In this document: positions 1 through 7,498 of the stretch, in pieces
Position numbering within the stretch: the first letter of the stretch is position 1
How the letters are laid out: the number at the start of each line of letters is the position of its first letter
Assembly (NCBI GenBank): GCA_035502775.1
Contig: DATJUB010000059.1
Coordinates: 1-18,414, forward strand
Source: 67-14 sp035502775
GTDB taxonomy: Bacteria > Actinomycetota > Thermoleophilia > Solirubrobacterales > 70-9
Direction of reading: 5' to 3'
DNA: 18,414 nt
The notes under the pieces: generated by a model
What the model saw: the letters and a program-made list of their open reading frames with translations, nothing else
Told to the model about the DNA's origin: nothing
The model's database searches: none
Translations under genes and position numbers: made by a program

Positions 1-89
1 CAAAAACCGCCCCCAGTTCAAGGTCTTAGGGCACGGGGGTGTGCCTGGAGGGTTTCGGGTGTCGCTCGTGTTTTCGTGTCTTAACGAGA

Positions 90-112
90 AAGGGCACCCA
101 TTGGGTGCCCTT
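90..112 (-). terminator. Intrinsic terminator of tRNA-Gln
   Basis: A near-perfect inverted repeat (10-bp stem AAGGGCACCC/GGGTGCCCTT, 3-nt loop) begins 6 bases after the mature tRNA 3' end. Read on the minus strand, the stem runs into TTTCTCGTT, a short T-rich tail, as expected for a Rho-independent terminator of the tRNA transcript. Confidence 0.8.
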
Positions 113-118
113 GTCTAG

Positions 119-189
119 CTGCGGGGCAGGGACTCGAACCCCGATTTCACGGACCAGAACCGCACGAATTGCCATTATTCTACCCCGCA
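119..189 (-). tRNA. tRNA-Gln (anticodon CTG)
   Basis: The minus strand folds as a 71-nt cloverleaf. The acceptor stem is TGCGGGG/CCCCGCA, the D arm is GAAT-AATGGCA-ATTC, and the anticodon arm is TGCGG-TTCTGGT-CCGTG with CTG at positions 34-36, reading Gln codon CAG. The variable loop is AAAT, and the T arm is CGGGG-TTCGAGT-CCCTG with the usual TTCGA loop. The discriminator base is G and no CCA tail is encoded, so CCA must be added enzymatically. The anticodon stem ends in two G-T pairs. A terminator follows immediately, so this looks like a single-tRNA transcription unit. Confidence 0.95.
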
Positions 190-203
190 GTGGGTGAACG
201 GTA

Positions 204-209
204 AGGATA
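204..209 (-). promoter_or_regulatory. Putative -10 box of the tRNA-Gln gene
   Basis: TATCCT on the minus strand fits TANNNT and lies 14 nt before the mature tRNA 5' end, giving a 5' leader of about 8 nt. No convincing -35 hexamer is visible at 16-18 bp. The 98-bp gap (190-287) must hold divergent promoters for the tRNA and the lipoprotein gene. Confidence 0.35.
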
Positions 210-275
210 ACGTCGCCGCCCGATTTCTGCAGCGTCGATGGGTGGGATATTGCCGGGAACGACCGTTGGTTCTGT

Positions 276-281
276 TACCTT
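276..281 (+). promoter_or_regulatory. Putative -10 box for a leaderless lipoprotein mRNA
   Basis: TACCTT matches TANNNT and ends 6 nt before the GTG start at 288, the spacing expected when transcription begins at the start codon. No Shine-Dalgarno precedes this GTG. TTGCCG at 250-255 is a possible -35, but its 20-bp spacer is long. Confidence 0.5.
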
Positions 282-287
282 GAGCCA

Positions 288-962
288 GTGTTCGAACTGA
301 AGAGAAACGCAGCGATTTTGCTTCTGGCCGCAGTCGGAACCGCCGGTATCGCCGGCTGCGGGGGCGGTGACGACGACTCCGATCCGGCACCCACCGCCGT
401 GACCGGAACCACCGATGTGGCGATCACCAAGGATGAGCTGATCGACCAGGGTGACAGCTTCTGCTCCGAGGTCAACGCCGCGGTCGGCACGATCGATTCC
501 TCGACGACCTCGGACGAGTCGGTGAAGCAGGACCAGATCTCGAGCATCTACTCCGGACTGGCCGAGCGCCTCCAGGACCTGGGCACGCCCTCCGACGGTG
601 AAGCGCCGACCGCCGTGATCGAAGCGGCCCAGGCTCTCGCCGAGTCCACCTCGACCGACGGCGCGGCGGCCCTTGAGACCTTCCAGAGCGCCGCCGACAG
701 CTACGGCTTCACCGAATGCGGCGAGGCCCCCGCGGCCCCGTCGTCCTCATCCTCGTCCACCGGCGGCTCAACCGAGACTCCCTCCGACTCGAGTGGCTCC
801 GGTGGCTATGTGGCCCCGACGACTCCCGCCCCGGCCGAACCGGCCCCGGCTCCGGCACCGGCCGATCCTCCCGCCGGCAACGGCGGCGGTGTGGTGCCGC
901 AGGCCCCGGCCGATCCGGGCACGGGCGGCGGTTCGAGCAGCGGCGGTATCAGCCCGGGCTGA
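288..962 (+). CDS. Putative secreted lipoprotein with low-complexity tail
   Basis: A 224-aa protein with a lipoprotein signal peptide: basic n-region (KRN, residues 5-7), hydrophobic core about 8-22, and lipobox IAGC with Cys24 as the predicted lipidated residue. An acidic linker follows (GGGDDDSD). Residues about 43-146 form a small, probably helical domain with two cysteines, C59 (SFCSE) and C144 (TECGE), well placed for a disulfide. From about residue 147 the chain is a Ser-, then Pro/Ala-, then Gly-rich tail, probably a cell-envelope spacer. No enzyme motif is recognised and the function is unknown. The GTG start is chosen because it begins the signal peptide and has a TANNNT box 6 nt upstream. 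The gene converges on the ABC exporter; no clear terminator is seen in 963-1027. Confidence 0.75.
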   Translation: MFELKRNAAILLLAAVGTAGIAGCGGGDDDSDPAPTAVTGTTDVAITKDELIDQGDSFCSEVNAAVGTIDSSTTSDESVKQDQISSIYSGLAERLQDLGTPSDGEAPTAVIEAAQALAESTSTDGAAALETFQSAADSYGFTECGEAPAAPSSSSSSTGGSTETPSDSSGSGGYVAPTTPAPAEPAPAPAPADPPAGNGGGVVPQAPADPGTGGGSSSGGISPG

Positions 963-1027
963 ACCAATCGGCCCGGCCCGGCCCGCCGGTTCGAGGGCGG
1001 CGGAGTCAGGCTCGGTTCAGGCCGTGC

Positions 1028-2824
1028 TCAGCTGACCCAGGCCGAGTACAGCTTGCTGTAGTGGCCGCCGGCTGAGATCAGTTCGTCGTGGCTGCCCGCC
1101 TCGACGATGCGGCCATGATCGAGCACGACGATCCGGTCGGCCCGCCGTATGGTCGAGAGCCGGTGGGCGATGATCACCGCGGTGCGGCCGGTGAGCAGCT
1201 GGTCCATCGCCGACTCGATGGTCCGCTCGGTCTGGGTGTCGACCGACGAGGTCGCCTCATCGAGGATCAGGATTCGCGGCTCGGTCAGGATGATCCGGGC
1301 GAAGGCCACGAGCTGACGCTGACCAGAGGAGAGCTGAACTCCGCGCTCACCGACCTCGGTCTCGAGTCCGTCGGGCAGCCTCTCGATGAACGGGGTCGCG
1401 CCGACCGCGTCGGCCGCGGCGGCGATCTCGTCGATCATCGCATCGGGACGGCCGAAACTGATGTTCTCCGCGATCGACCCCGAGAAGAGGAACCCCTCCT
1501 GCGGAACGATGCCCATCTGGCGTCTCAGTGAACGCTGCCTGTAGTGGGCGAGGGGCTCGCCATCGATCAGGACATTGCCCTTCTGAGGATCGTGGAACCT
1601 CGTGATCAGCTTGGCGAGAGTCGACTTTCCGGCTCCGGTGCTGCCCACCAGCGCCACGGTCTCACCGGCATCGATATGCAGGTCGATGTCCTGGACCGCC
1701 CAGCGCCCCGCCTGATCAGCACTTTCCTGACGTTCGGCATCGGTCGCGTAGCTGAACCAGACATGATCGAACCCGAGCCTGCCCTCGATCTCACCCGGCT
1801 CGACCGCGTCCGGAGAATCGACGATCTCGACCTCGGTGTCGAGCAGCCCGAAGATCTTGTCGAGCGCGGCCATGCCCTGCTGGTAGGTGGCGTACAGCTG
1901 GGCCAGCTGCTGGATCGGATCGAAGAAGAGCTGCAGGTAGCCGATGAAGGAGACGACCACGCCGATCATGATGTTGCCGTTCATCGCCTGGTAGCCGCCG
2001 TAGAGCAGGATCGCCGCGGTGCCGATCGCGGTCAGGAGCTCGGTCGCCGGGAAGTAGGTCGCGTTCAGGTAGACCGTCTTCATGTTGGCTTGGCGGTTGA
2101 GCGCGTTCAGCTCGGTCATGCGGTTGATGTGGCGTTCCTCCTGGCCGAAGCTTCGCACCACCCGGACCCCGCTGAGGGTTTCCTGGAGATGCGACGTGAT
2201 CGCCGAGATCCGCTCGCGGGTCTCCCTGAACGCCCCGGCCGAGTAGCGCCGGAACACGAGGCTGGTCATCAGCAGCAGCGGCAGGACCGCGAAGGTGATC
2301 AGGGCGAGCTTCACGTCAAGCAGCAGCAGGATCACGACGACCCCGACCAGGGTCAGCATGTTCGAGAACAGCGTGACGATGCCGTCGCTGATCAGCTGGT
2401 TGAGCGCCTCGATGTCGTTGGTCATGCGAGAGATCAGCGCGCCGGGGCGGTTGCGCGTGAAGAAGCCGATCGACATCTTCTGGATGTGCTTGAAGACCTC
2501 CTCGCGCAGATCCTGCAGGACACGCACCCCGATCCAGCCGACCAGATAGGTCTGGAGGTAGCTGGTCATCGCGTAGGCGGTGGTCAGGATCACGAAGGCG
2601 ATCACGATCAGGGCGAGGGCCCGCTCGTCGCCGGTCTCGATCCCGGAGTCGATCGCGCGTCCGGCGAGGTAGGGCGGGGCCAGCGAGGTGAGGCTGGCCG
2701 CGAACACCGCGAACACCATCACGACGATGCGCCGGCGGTAGGGCTTCAGCAGCCCCAGGACCCACTTGACTTTGCGGAGGCGGTCGGGTTCGCCGATGTA
2801 GCGCTTCTCGGGCCGCTTCATCAC
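1028..2824 (-). CDS. Heterodimeric ABC exporter subunit, catalytic Walker B (second gene)
   Basis: A 598-aa half-transporter: six-helix type IV exporter transmembrane domain (about residues 30-320) followed by an ATP-binding domain (about 345-590). Visible motifs are Walker A STGAGKST with K400, signature LSSGQ (498-502), Walker B LILDE with catalytic E523, D-loop SSVD and switch His in IIAHRLSTI. The signature differs from canonical LSGGQ, as is typical of the subunit that completes the degenerate ATP site in heterodimeric exporters (BmrC/BmrD, TM287/TM288 type). The ATG overlaps the upstream subunit's stop by 4 nt (ATGA) and has GAGGTG 5 nt before it, so the two are translationally coupled. 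An insertion of about 15 residues rich in acidic residues and Gln follows the A-loop Tyr. Substrate (drug, lipid or peptide) cannot be told from sequence. Confidence 0.93.
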   Translation of the reverse strand: MMKRPEKRYIGEPDRLRKVKWVLGLLKPYRRRIVVMVFAVFAASLTSLAPPYLAGRAIDSGIETGDERALALIVIAFVILTTAYAMTSYLQTYLVGWIGVRVLQDLREEVFKHIQKMSIGFFTRNRPGALISRMTNDIEALNQLISDGIVTLFSNMLTLVGVVVILLLLDVKLALITFAVLPLLLMTSLVFRRYSAGAFRETRERISAITSHLQETLSGVRVVRSFGQEERHINRMTELNALNRQANMKTVYLNATYFPATELLTAIGTAAILLYGGYQAMNGNIMIGVVVSFIGYLQLFFDPIQQLAQLYATYQQGMAALDKIFGLLDTEVEIVDSPDAVEPGEIEGRLGFDHVWFSYATDAERQESADQAGRWAVQDIDLHIDAGETVALVGSTGAGKSTLAKLITRFHDPQKGNVLIDGEPLAHYRQRSLRRQMGIVPQEGFLFSGSIAENISFGRPDAMIDEIAAAADAVGATPFIERLPDGLETEVGERGVQLSSGQRQLVAFARIILTEPRILILDEATSSVDTQTERTIESAMDQLLTGRTAVIIAHRLSTIRRADRIVVLDHGRIVEAGSHDELISAGGHYSKLYSAWVS

Positions 2825-4578
2825 AGCACCTCGAGTTCCTCGTCGATGAACTTCGGCTCGGTGTCGCGGTCGTCGGTCACAAGTCCGGCGTAGACCTCGG
2901 AGCGCCGGAGCAGCTCGTCGTGGGTGCCACGGTCGGTGATCCGCCCGTTCTCCATCAGGATGATCTCGTCGGCCAGAGAGATGGTCGAGAGGCGATGCCC
3001 GATCACGAAGGTTGTGCGTCCCTTCATCGCCTCGGCGAGCCCGCTCCGGATCGCCTGTTCGGTGGTCGCGTCGAGGGAGGAGGTCGCGTCGTCGAGGATC
3101 AGGATGCGCGGGTCGGCCAGGAGCGCCCGTGCGATCGCGACCCGCTGGCGCTGCCCGCCGGAGAGGGTCAGGCCGCGCTCGCCGACCACGGTGCCGTAGC
3201 CGTCCGGGAGCTCATCGATGAAACCGTCGGCCTGGGCGAGCACGGCCGCCCGCCTGACCTCCTCCGGGGTGGCGTCGGCGCGGGCATACGCGATGTTGTT
3301 GGCGATCGTGTCACCGAACAGGAAGCTGTCCTCGGAGACGTAGGCGGTGTGCCGGCGCAGCGAGTCGATGTCGATCGAACGCAGATCGGCCCCGTCGATC
3401 GAGACCGTGCCCTCGGTGGGGTCGTAGAGACGGGCGATCAGCGCGACCAGGCTGGTCTTGCCGGATCCGGACGGGCCGACGATGCCGATCCTGGTTCCCG
3501 GAGCCACGTCCAGGTCGATTCCGGTGAGCGCCTCGGGTGTCTCCGGCGCATATCGCAGGCTGACCCCGCTCATGCTCACCGCGCCGCCTCCCTCGGGCAG
3601 CGGCGGTGCTCCGGCGGGCGAGGTGATCTCCGGGTCGCGATCGAGGATCTCGAACAGTCTGTTCCCCGCCGCGACGGCCCGCTGACCCATGCCGAGGGCC
3701 ATGCCGACCATCCTGAGCGGTGAGGCCAGCAGGATCATGTAGGTGTAGAAGGCGGTGAACTGGCCGAGGTTCATCGAACCGTTGAGCACCGCGTGTCCGC
3801 CGATCAGCAGCACGAGGGCGGTGCCGATCTGGGGCAGGGCGCCGATCAGGGGTGAGAAGAAGGCCTGGATCCGGGTCGATTTGATGCTCTGGTCGAAGAG
3901 ACGGGAGACCGCTCCCTGGAAACGCACGAGCTGGTAGTCCTCCTGGGCGAAGGCCTTGACCACACGGATGCCGGTCACGTTCTCCTCGGCTTCCGCGGTG
4001 AGTTCGGCGATCCGCTGCTGGACCTCCTGCATCGCGGGCCTGGATTGACGCGAGTAGCGAACCGCGGTCAGCACGACCAATGGGGCGGGGGTCAGGGCGA
4101 TCAGGGCGAGCCACGGGTTGATGACGAACATCACCGCGCCGGCCAGCACGACGGTCAGGAGGCTCTGGGTGAAGAAGATCAGGCCGTAGCCGAGGAAGAA
4201 GCGGATCGCCTGCAGGTCCACGGTCGCCCGCGACATGAGCTGGCCGGTCTGCTGGGTATCGAAGAAGCCCAGCTCGAGCCGCTGGAGGTGCCCGTAGATC
4301 ATTTCCCGAAGATCGAACTCGACCGCGAGCGAGACCTTGCCGGCGATGATCCGCCGGACCATGGTCATTCCGAGCCGTAGCACGGCGGCCCCGAGGATCA
4401 GCAGGACCATGTTGCGCAGCTGGGACTTGTCGCCCGCGTCGATCGCGTTGACAGCCGTACCGATCAGGGTGGGGATCAGCACGGTCACACCCATCGCGCC
4501 CCAGGCGAAGATCAGCGACCCCCAGAGTTCGCGCCGGTGCGGGCGCAGAAATCTGAGCAATCGTCTGAAGGTGGGCAT
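2821..4578 (-). CDS. Heterodimeric ABC exporter subunit, degenerate Walker B (first gene)
   Basis: A 585-aa half-transporter with an N-terminal exporter transmembrane domain (about residues 18-305) and an ATP-binding domain (about 330-575). Walker A is GPSGSGKTS with K374, the signature is canonical LSGGQ (472-476), and the switch His is H528. Walker B is LILDD: Asp497 stands where the catalytic Glu should be. In heterodimeric exporters this marks the slow or non-hydrolysing site. Here it would pair with the partner's LSSGQ, while this subunit's LSGGQ completes the partner's competent site. The ATG at 4578 has no Shine-Dalgarno but a TATAGT box 7 nt upstream, suggesting a leaderless transcript that begins the exporter unit. 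The preceding gene ends only 39 bp upstream, so read-through is also possible. Confidence 0.93.
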   Translation of the reverse strand: MPTFRRLLRFLRPHRRELWGSLIFAWGAMGVTVLIPTLIGTAVNAIDAGDKSQLRNMVLLILGAAVLRLGMTMVRRIIAGKVSLAVEFDLREMIYGHLQRLELGFFDTQQTGQLMSRATVDLQAIRFFLGYGLIFFTQSLLTVVLAGAVMFVINPWLALIALTPAPLVVLTAVRYSRQSRPAMQEVQQRIAELTAEAEENVTGIRVVKAFAQEDYQLVRFQGAVSRLFDQSIKSTRIQAFFSPLIGALPQIGTALVLLIGGHAVLNGSMNLGQFTAFYTYMILLASPLRMVGMALGMGQRAVAAGNRLFEILDRDPEITSPAGAPPLPEGGGAVSMSGVSLRYAPETPEALTGIDLDVAPGTRIGIVGPSGSGKTSLVALIARLYDPTEGTVSIDGADLRSIDIDSLRRHTAYVSEDSFLFGDTIANNIAYARADATPEEVRRAAVLAQADGFIDELPDGYGTVVGERGLTLSGGQRQRVAIARALLADPRILILDDATSSLDATTEQAIRSGLAEAMKGRTTFVIGHRLSTISLADEIILMENGRITDRGTHDELLRRSEVYAGLVTDDRDTEPKFIDEELEVL

Positions 4579-4585
4579 CAGACTA

Positions 4586-4591
4586 ACTATA
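4586..4591 (-). promoter_or_regulatory. Putative -10 box for the ABC exporter operon
   Basis: TATAGT on the minus strand lies in the 39-bp gap before the exporter ATG, 7 nt from the start codon. No Shine-Dalgarno is present there, whereas the downstream exporter gene has one. No good -35 is visible. Confidence 0.45.
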
Positions 4592-4617
4592 CAAAGTGAA
4601 GTATTGGGGCTCGGCGG

Positions 4618-5799
4618 CTAACCCTCGGCGGCCAGCGATTTGGCGAGCGGAGTGGGGAATCTGAGCATCACCCTGCGTCCGTCCAGCCAATCGCTCAGCG
4701 CGGCGGCCTGGCCTTCCAGCTCCGACACCGCTTCGCCGCCGATGTCGTCCAGGAAATGCAGCACGACCTCGCCCGAATCCCGCTGCGCCCACCCACCCAC
4801 GATCCTTCCGTCCCACCAGATGGTGGGTCCGGCGTTGCCGGTCGAATCGAAGAGCTGCTCCTTGTGGGAGCCGAGATACCACTCGCGTTCGAACCAGCCC
4901 ATCGTGGTCGGATCGAGCGCCGGCAGCAGCGCGCCCCAAGGCGCCACCGGCTCGGGCGACTCGAGGTCGTCCGGCAGCAGATAGCCGGTCCGGCCGTCCA
5001 GGTCGACCTCGACCGCCCCCAGCGAGGAGAGGGCCTTGCGCACGCCGCCCAGGGTGGATCCCAGCCACCACTTGATGTCCTTCTCGGTGCCGGGGCCGAA
5101 GGCGCGCAGCCAGAGCTCGACCAGCCTGGTCTCGGCCTCGGAAGGATCCATCGGCTCGATCTCCTCGCCGATCCATGCTCGCATCGAGGCCCACCGGTTG
5201 CGGGATGTCCACCACGGGCCGGTGTTGGTCGAGCGGACGATCCGCCCGGCCGCCGAGAGCGTGGTCAGGACGCGCGGCCCCATCGGCACCTTGCCGGCCC
5301 AGGACTTGCCGGCGCCGTACTCGATCGATCCCCGCAGCAGCGGCGCCTGCTCCCGGATCTCCTTCATGGTCTCCTCCCGGCCGTCCGCCATCAGCTCCAG
5401 CACCTGCGCCTCGGCCGCCCGCAGCCATTTCTCGCCATCGGCGTGAAGTCCGGCCTTCTCGACTTCCTTGATCAGGCGCCGGCTCTCACGATCGGCGACC
5501 CGGGCGCTCGCGGCCGCCTGGACCGGCGGCAGCGTTTCGCGGGGGAAGACGAACAGCGTGCGGCGCATCGCCATGTGCTTGACCAGCGAACGCTCGGTGT
5601 AGAGCGCCCGGTCGAGATCCTCGACGGTCATGCCGTCCACCCGGGCCCGGGCCGACATGTAGATCGTCGCCGGGTCGGTTCCGTGCAGGCAGATCAGGCT
5701 GCGGGCGGCATCCTCGGCGTCGCTCGCCCGCCAGTCCGGAGCGAGCCGGTGCCGCTGGGCGAGACGGATTCGCCGCTCGCTGGTGTCGACCGATCTCAT
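4618..5799 (-). CDS. Winged-helix DNA-binding protein, HTH_42 (AlkZ/AlkX-related) family
   Basis: A 393-aa protein with the layout of the HTH_42 family: an N-terminal helical region beginning RRIRLAQRHRL, a central winged-helix region with the PRVLTTLSAAG helix (about residues 178-188), and the C-terminal family block LLPALDPTTMGWFERE followed by WWDGRIVGGW. Characterised relatives are the monofunctional DNA glycosylases AlkZ and AlkX/YcaQ, which excise alkylated bases or unhook crosslinks using a QxQ or QxD/E motif. Here the corresponding segment appears to be LHGTDP (H39-D42), so glycosylase activity is uncertain and the protein could be only a DNA-binding relative. The ATG at 5799 follows the kdp-linked stress protein by 44 bp. 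GGAGG about 20 nt upstream is too far to act as an SD for this start. Confidence 0.8.
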   Translation of the reverse strand: MRSVDTSERRIRLAQRHRLAPDWRASDAEDAARSLICLHGTDPATIYMSARARVDGMTVEDLDRALYTERSLVKHMAMRRTLFVFPRETLPPVQAAASARVADRESRRLIKEVEKAGLHADGEKWLRAAEAQVLELMADGREETMKEIREQAPLLRGSIEYGAGKSWAGKVPMGPRVLTTLSAAGRIVRSTNTGPWWTSRNRWASMRAWIGEEIEPMDPSEAETRLVELWLRAFGPGTEKDIKWWLGSTLGGVRKALSSLGAVEVDLDGRTGYLLPDDLESPEPVAPWGALLPALDPTTMGWFEREWYLGSHKEQLFDSTGNAGPTIWWDGRIVGGWAQRDSGEVVLHFLDDIGGEAVSELEGQAAALSDWLDGRRVMLRFPTPLAKSLAAEG

Positions 5800-5843
5800 C
5801 GAGACCAGTCTGAACCATCGACCTCCGCCGCGGCCGGCCTGCC

Positions 5844-6380
5844 TCAGGCGGCGACCAGACCGACCGCGGAGTCCGGCGCGGCCTTCAGGACCAGCAGCTC
5901 GGTCCCGGCATGATCCAGCATCCAGGCGATGTCGTCGGAGCGGAATCCGTTTCCGGAGGGACCCTCGGCGGCGATCACCACCCGGTCCAGCTTCTCCTGC
6001 TCGAAGGCGCGCTTCAGCGCGTGCCGGTAGCTGCGACCGGGCTCTATACGCGAATCGACCGGCACTCCGGCCTTCGCGGCCCTGGCCTCGATCGCGTCGA
6101 AGAGAGGAAGGGCCTTGTCGGCCTGTCTCGGCAGGGCGGCGTTGAGCGAGACCCGCATCGGCACGACCGCGAGATAGTCGGGGACCAGGGTGGCCTGTTC
6201 GGCCCGGGCGATCCGCAGGGTGGCTTCAAGCGCGCTCATCGAGAGCGTGAACTCGTCGAAGGGGAAGAGGATCCGGCGGTCGCTGACCTCGGCCCGCCGC
6301 CGCTGTTCCCGCCAGAGCAGGAAACCGAGCGCCGCGCTCAGCAGAACGAAGCCGATCAGCAGATAGTCCTTGTGGCTCAC
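5844..6380 (-). CDS. Membrane-anchored universal stress protein-like protein
   Basis: A 178-aa protein with one N-terminal transmembrane helix (about residues 6-23, YLLIGFVLLSAALGFLLW) followed by a basic stop-transfer stretch (REQRRR) and a cytosolic UspA-like alpha/beta domain (about 36-168). The first strand is RILFPFDEF and the last is TELLVLKA. The GxxGx9G(S/T) ATP-binding motif of ATP-binding Usps is not intact: the region reads AAEGPSGNGF followed by DDIAWML. Its GTG start overlaps the kdpD stop by 4 nt (GTGA), so it is probably translated from the kdp transcript. A role as membrane docking partner or modulator of the soluble KdpD half is attractive but is inference only. Confidence 0.75.
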   Translation of the reverse strand: MSHKDYLLIGFVLLSAALGFLLWREQRRRAEVSDRRILFPFDEFTLSMSALEATLRIARAEQATLVPDYLAVVPMRVSLNAALPRQADKALPLFDAIEARAAKAGVPVDSRIEPGRSYRHALKRAFEQEKLDRVVIAAEGPSGNGFRSDDIAWMLDHAGTELLVLKAAPDSAVGLVAA

Positions 6381-7498
6381 TTGGCCTGTCCGTTCAGTTT
6401 GGTGCGGTCGGAGACGATCCGCACGTCCACGCCGGGGACCGCCTCCAGCAGGCGCTCGACCAGCGAGGGGCGCAGCCGGCGAAGGCCGGTTCGAGGGGTC
6501 GGCGGCCCGATCAGGATGTAGGTGGCGCCACGTTCCCTCGCCACCCGGCGGACCGTCGCGACCAGGTCGTCGCCCGACTCGATGATCAGGTTGGCGCCCA
6601 GCACCGAGGCGAGCCTTTCCATCGCGCTGACCCGCTCGTCGCCCTCGATCTTCTGGGCCTGCCCGGGCGGTGCCATCCAGAGCAGGTCAAGGTCGGCGCC
6701 GAGCCTCTGTGACGATCGCCAGGCCCGCCTGATCAGCCGCTGCGAGCGCGGATCGGGAGTGACCAGGGCGAGCAGCTTCTCACCGACCGCCTGCGGCTGA
6801 CGCTGCTCGGTGAGCCGGTCCCGCTCCCGGCCGGGGCCGCCGGTGAGCAGCCGTTTCGTCTCGACCTCCTCGGCCAGCTGCCGCAGCGCGACTTCACGCA
6901 GCGCCGCCAGATTCTCGACCTTGAAGAAGGAGTTGAGCGCGGTGCTGATCCGCTGCTCGGGATACACCTTGCCCTCCCGTAGACGCTCGATCAGGTCCTG
7001 CGGGGTGAGATCGATCAGCACCACCTCGTCGGCGGTCTTCAGCACCTCGTCCGGCAGGGTCTCACGCACCCTCACACCGGTCAGGTCGGCGACCTGGTCG
7101 CTCAGGGACTCGAGGTGCTGCACGTTGACGGTGGAGATCACGTCGATCCCGGCGGCCAGCAGCTCACCGACATCCTCGAACCGCTTGGCGTTGCGGCACT
7201 CGTCCGAGTTGGTGTGGGCGAGCTCGTCGACCAGCGCGAGCTCCGGACGCCGGGCCAGCACCGCGTCGAGATCCATCTCGGGCAGGACGGCCGAGCCGTA
7301 CTCGGCCCGCAGGCGGGGGACCATCTCCAGTCCCTCCGCCTGGGCCGTGGTCTCGGGCCGGTCGTGCGGCTCGAGATAGGCGATCACCACGTCACGTCCG
7401 TTCGCCAGTTCCCCGCGGCCCTCCTGGAGCATGCGGTACGTCTTGCCGACGCCAGGGGCCATCCCGAGAAGCACTCTGTGGTGTCCCGGGCGCGGCAC
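6377..7498 (-). CDS. kdpD: Stand-alone KdpD N-terminal sensor domain with Usp domain
   Basis: A 373-aa protein equivalent to only the cytosolic N-terminal half of KdpD. It has Walker A GMAPGVGKT near the N-terminus, Walker B-like LALVDELAHTN (about residues 87-97), the conserved ISTVNVQHLESL block and then a Usp domain (about 235-365). There is no transmembrane region, histidine-kinase core or catalytic domain. Those are encoded by the gene ending at 12710. Short KdpD proteins of this kind are known in Anabaena and Deinococcus. The GTG start abuts the kdpB stop (TGAGTG) with GGAG 5 nt upstream, so coupling to kdpB is likely. The Usp loop reads IGPPTPRTGL and lacks the SxS motif reported for c-di-AMP binding in Staphylococcus aureus KdpD. 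Confidence 0.92.
   Translation of the reverse strand: MPRPGHHRVLLGMAPGVGKTYRMLQEGRGELANGRDVVIAYLEPHDRPETTAQAEGLEMVPRLRAEYGSAVLPEMDLDAVLARRPELALVDELAHTNSDECRNAKRFEDVGELLAAGIDVISTVNVQHLESLSDQVADLTGVRVRETLPDEVLKTADEVVLIDLTPQDLIERLREGKVYPEQRISTALNSFFKVENLAALREVALRQLAEEVETKRLLTGGPGRERDRLTEQRQPQAVGEKLLALVTPDPRSQRLIRRAWRSSQRLGADLDLLWMAPPGQAQKIEGDERVSAMERLASVLGANLIIESGDDLVATVRRVARERGATYILIGPPTPRTGLRRLRPSLVERLLEAVPGVDVRIVSDRTKLNGQAK

Noticed and set aside
723..962. Repetitive GC-rich stretch as a possible tandem repeat or mobile sequence
   Set aside because: It encodes the Ser/Pro/Ala/Gly-rich tail of the lipoprotein in frame. No regular repeat unit was found.
1544..2893. Long plus-strand ORF (449 codons) opposite the two ABC exporter genes
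   Set aside because: It spans the junction of two well-supported ABC genes in antisense, and its His/Asp/Gln/Arg-rich composition is typical of a shadow frame of GC-rich coding DNA.
5800..5843. GC-rich palindromic segment (GGCCGGCC) after the stress-protein gene as a terminator
   Set aside because: There is no T-tract and the pairing is short and ambiguous, so transcript termination there is not supported.
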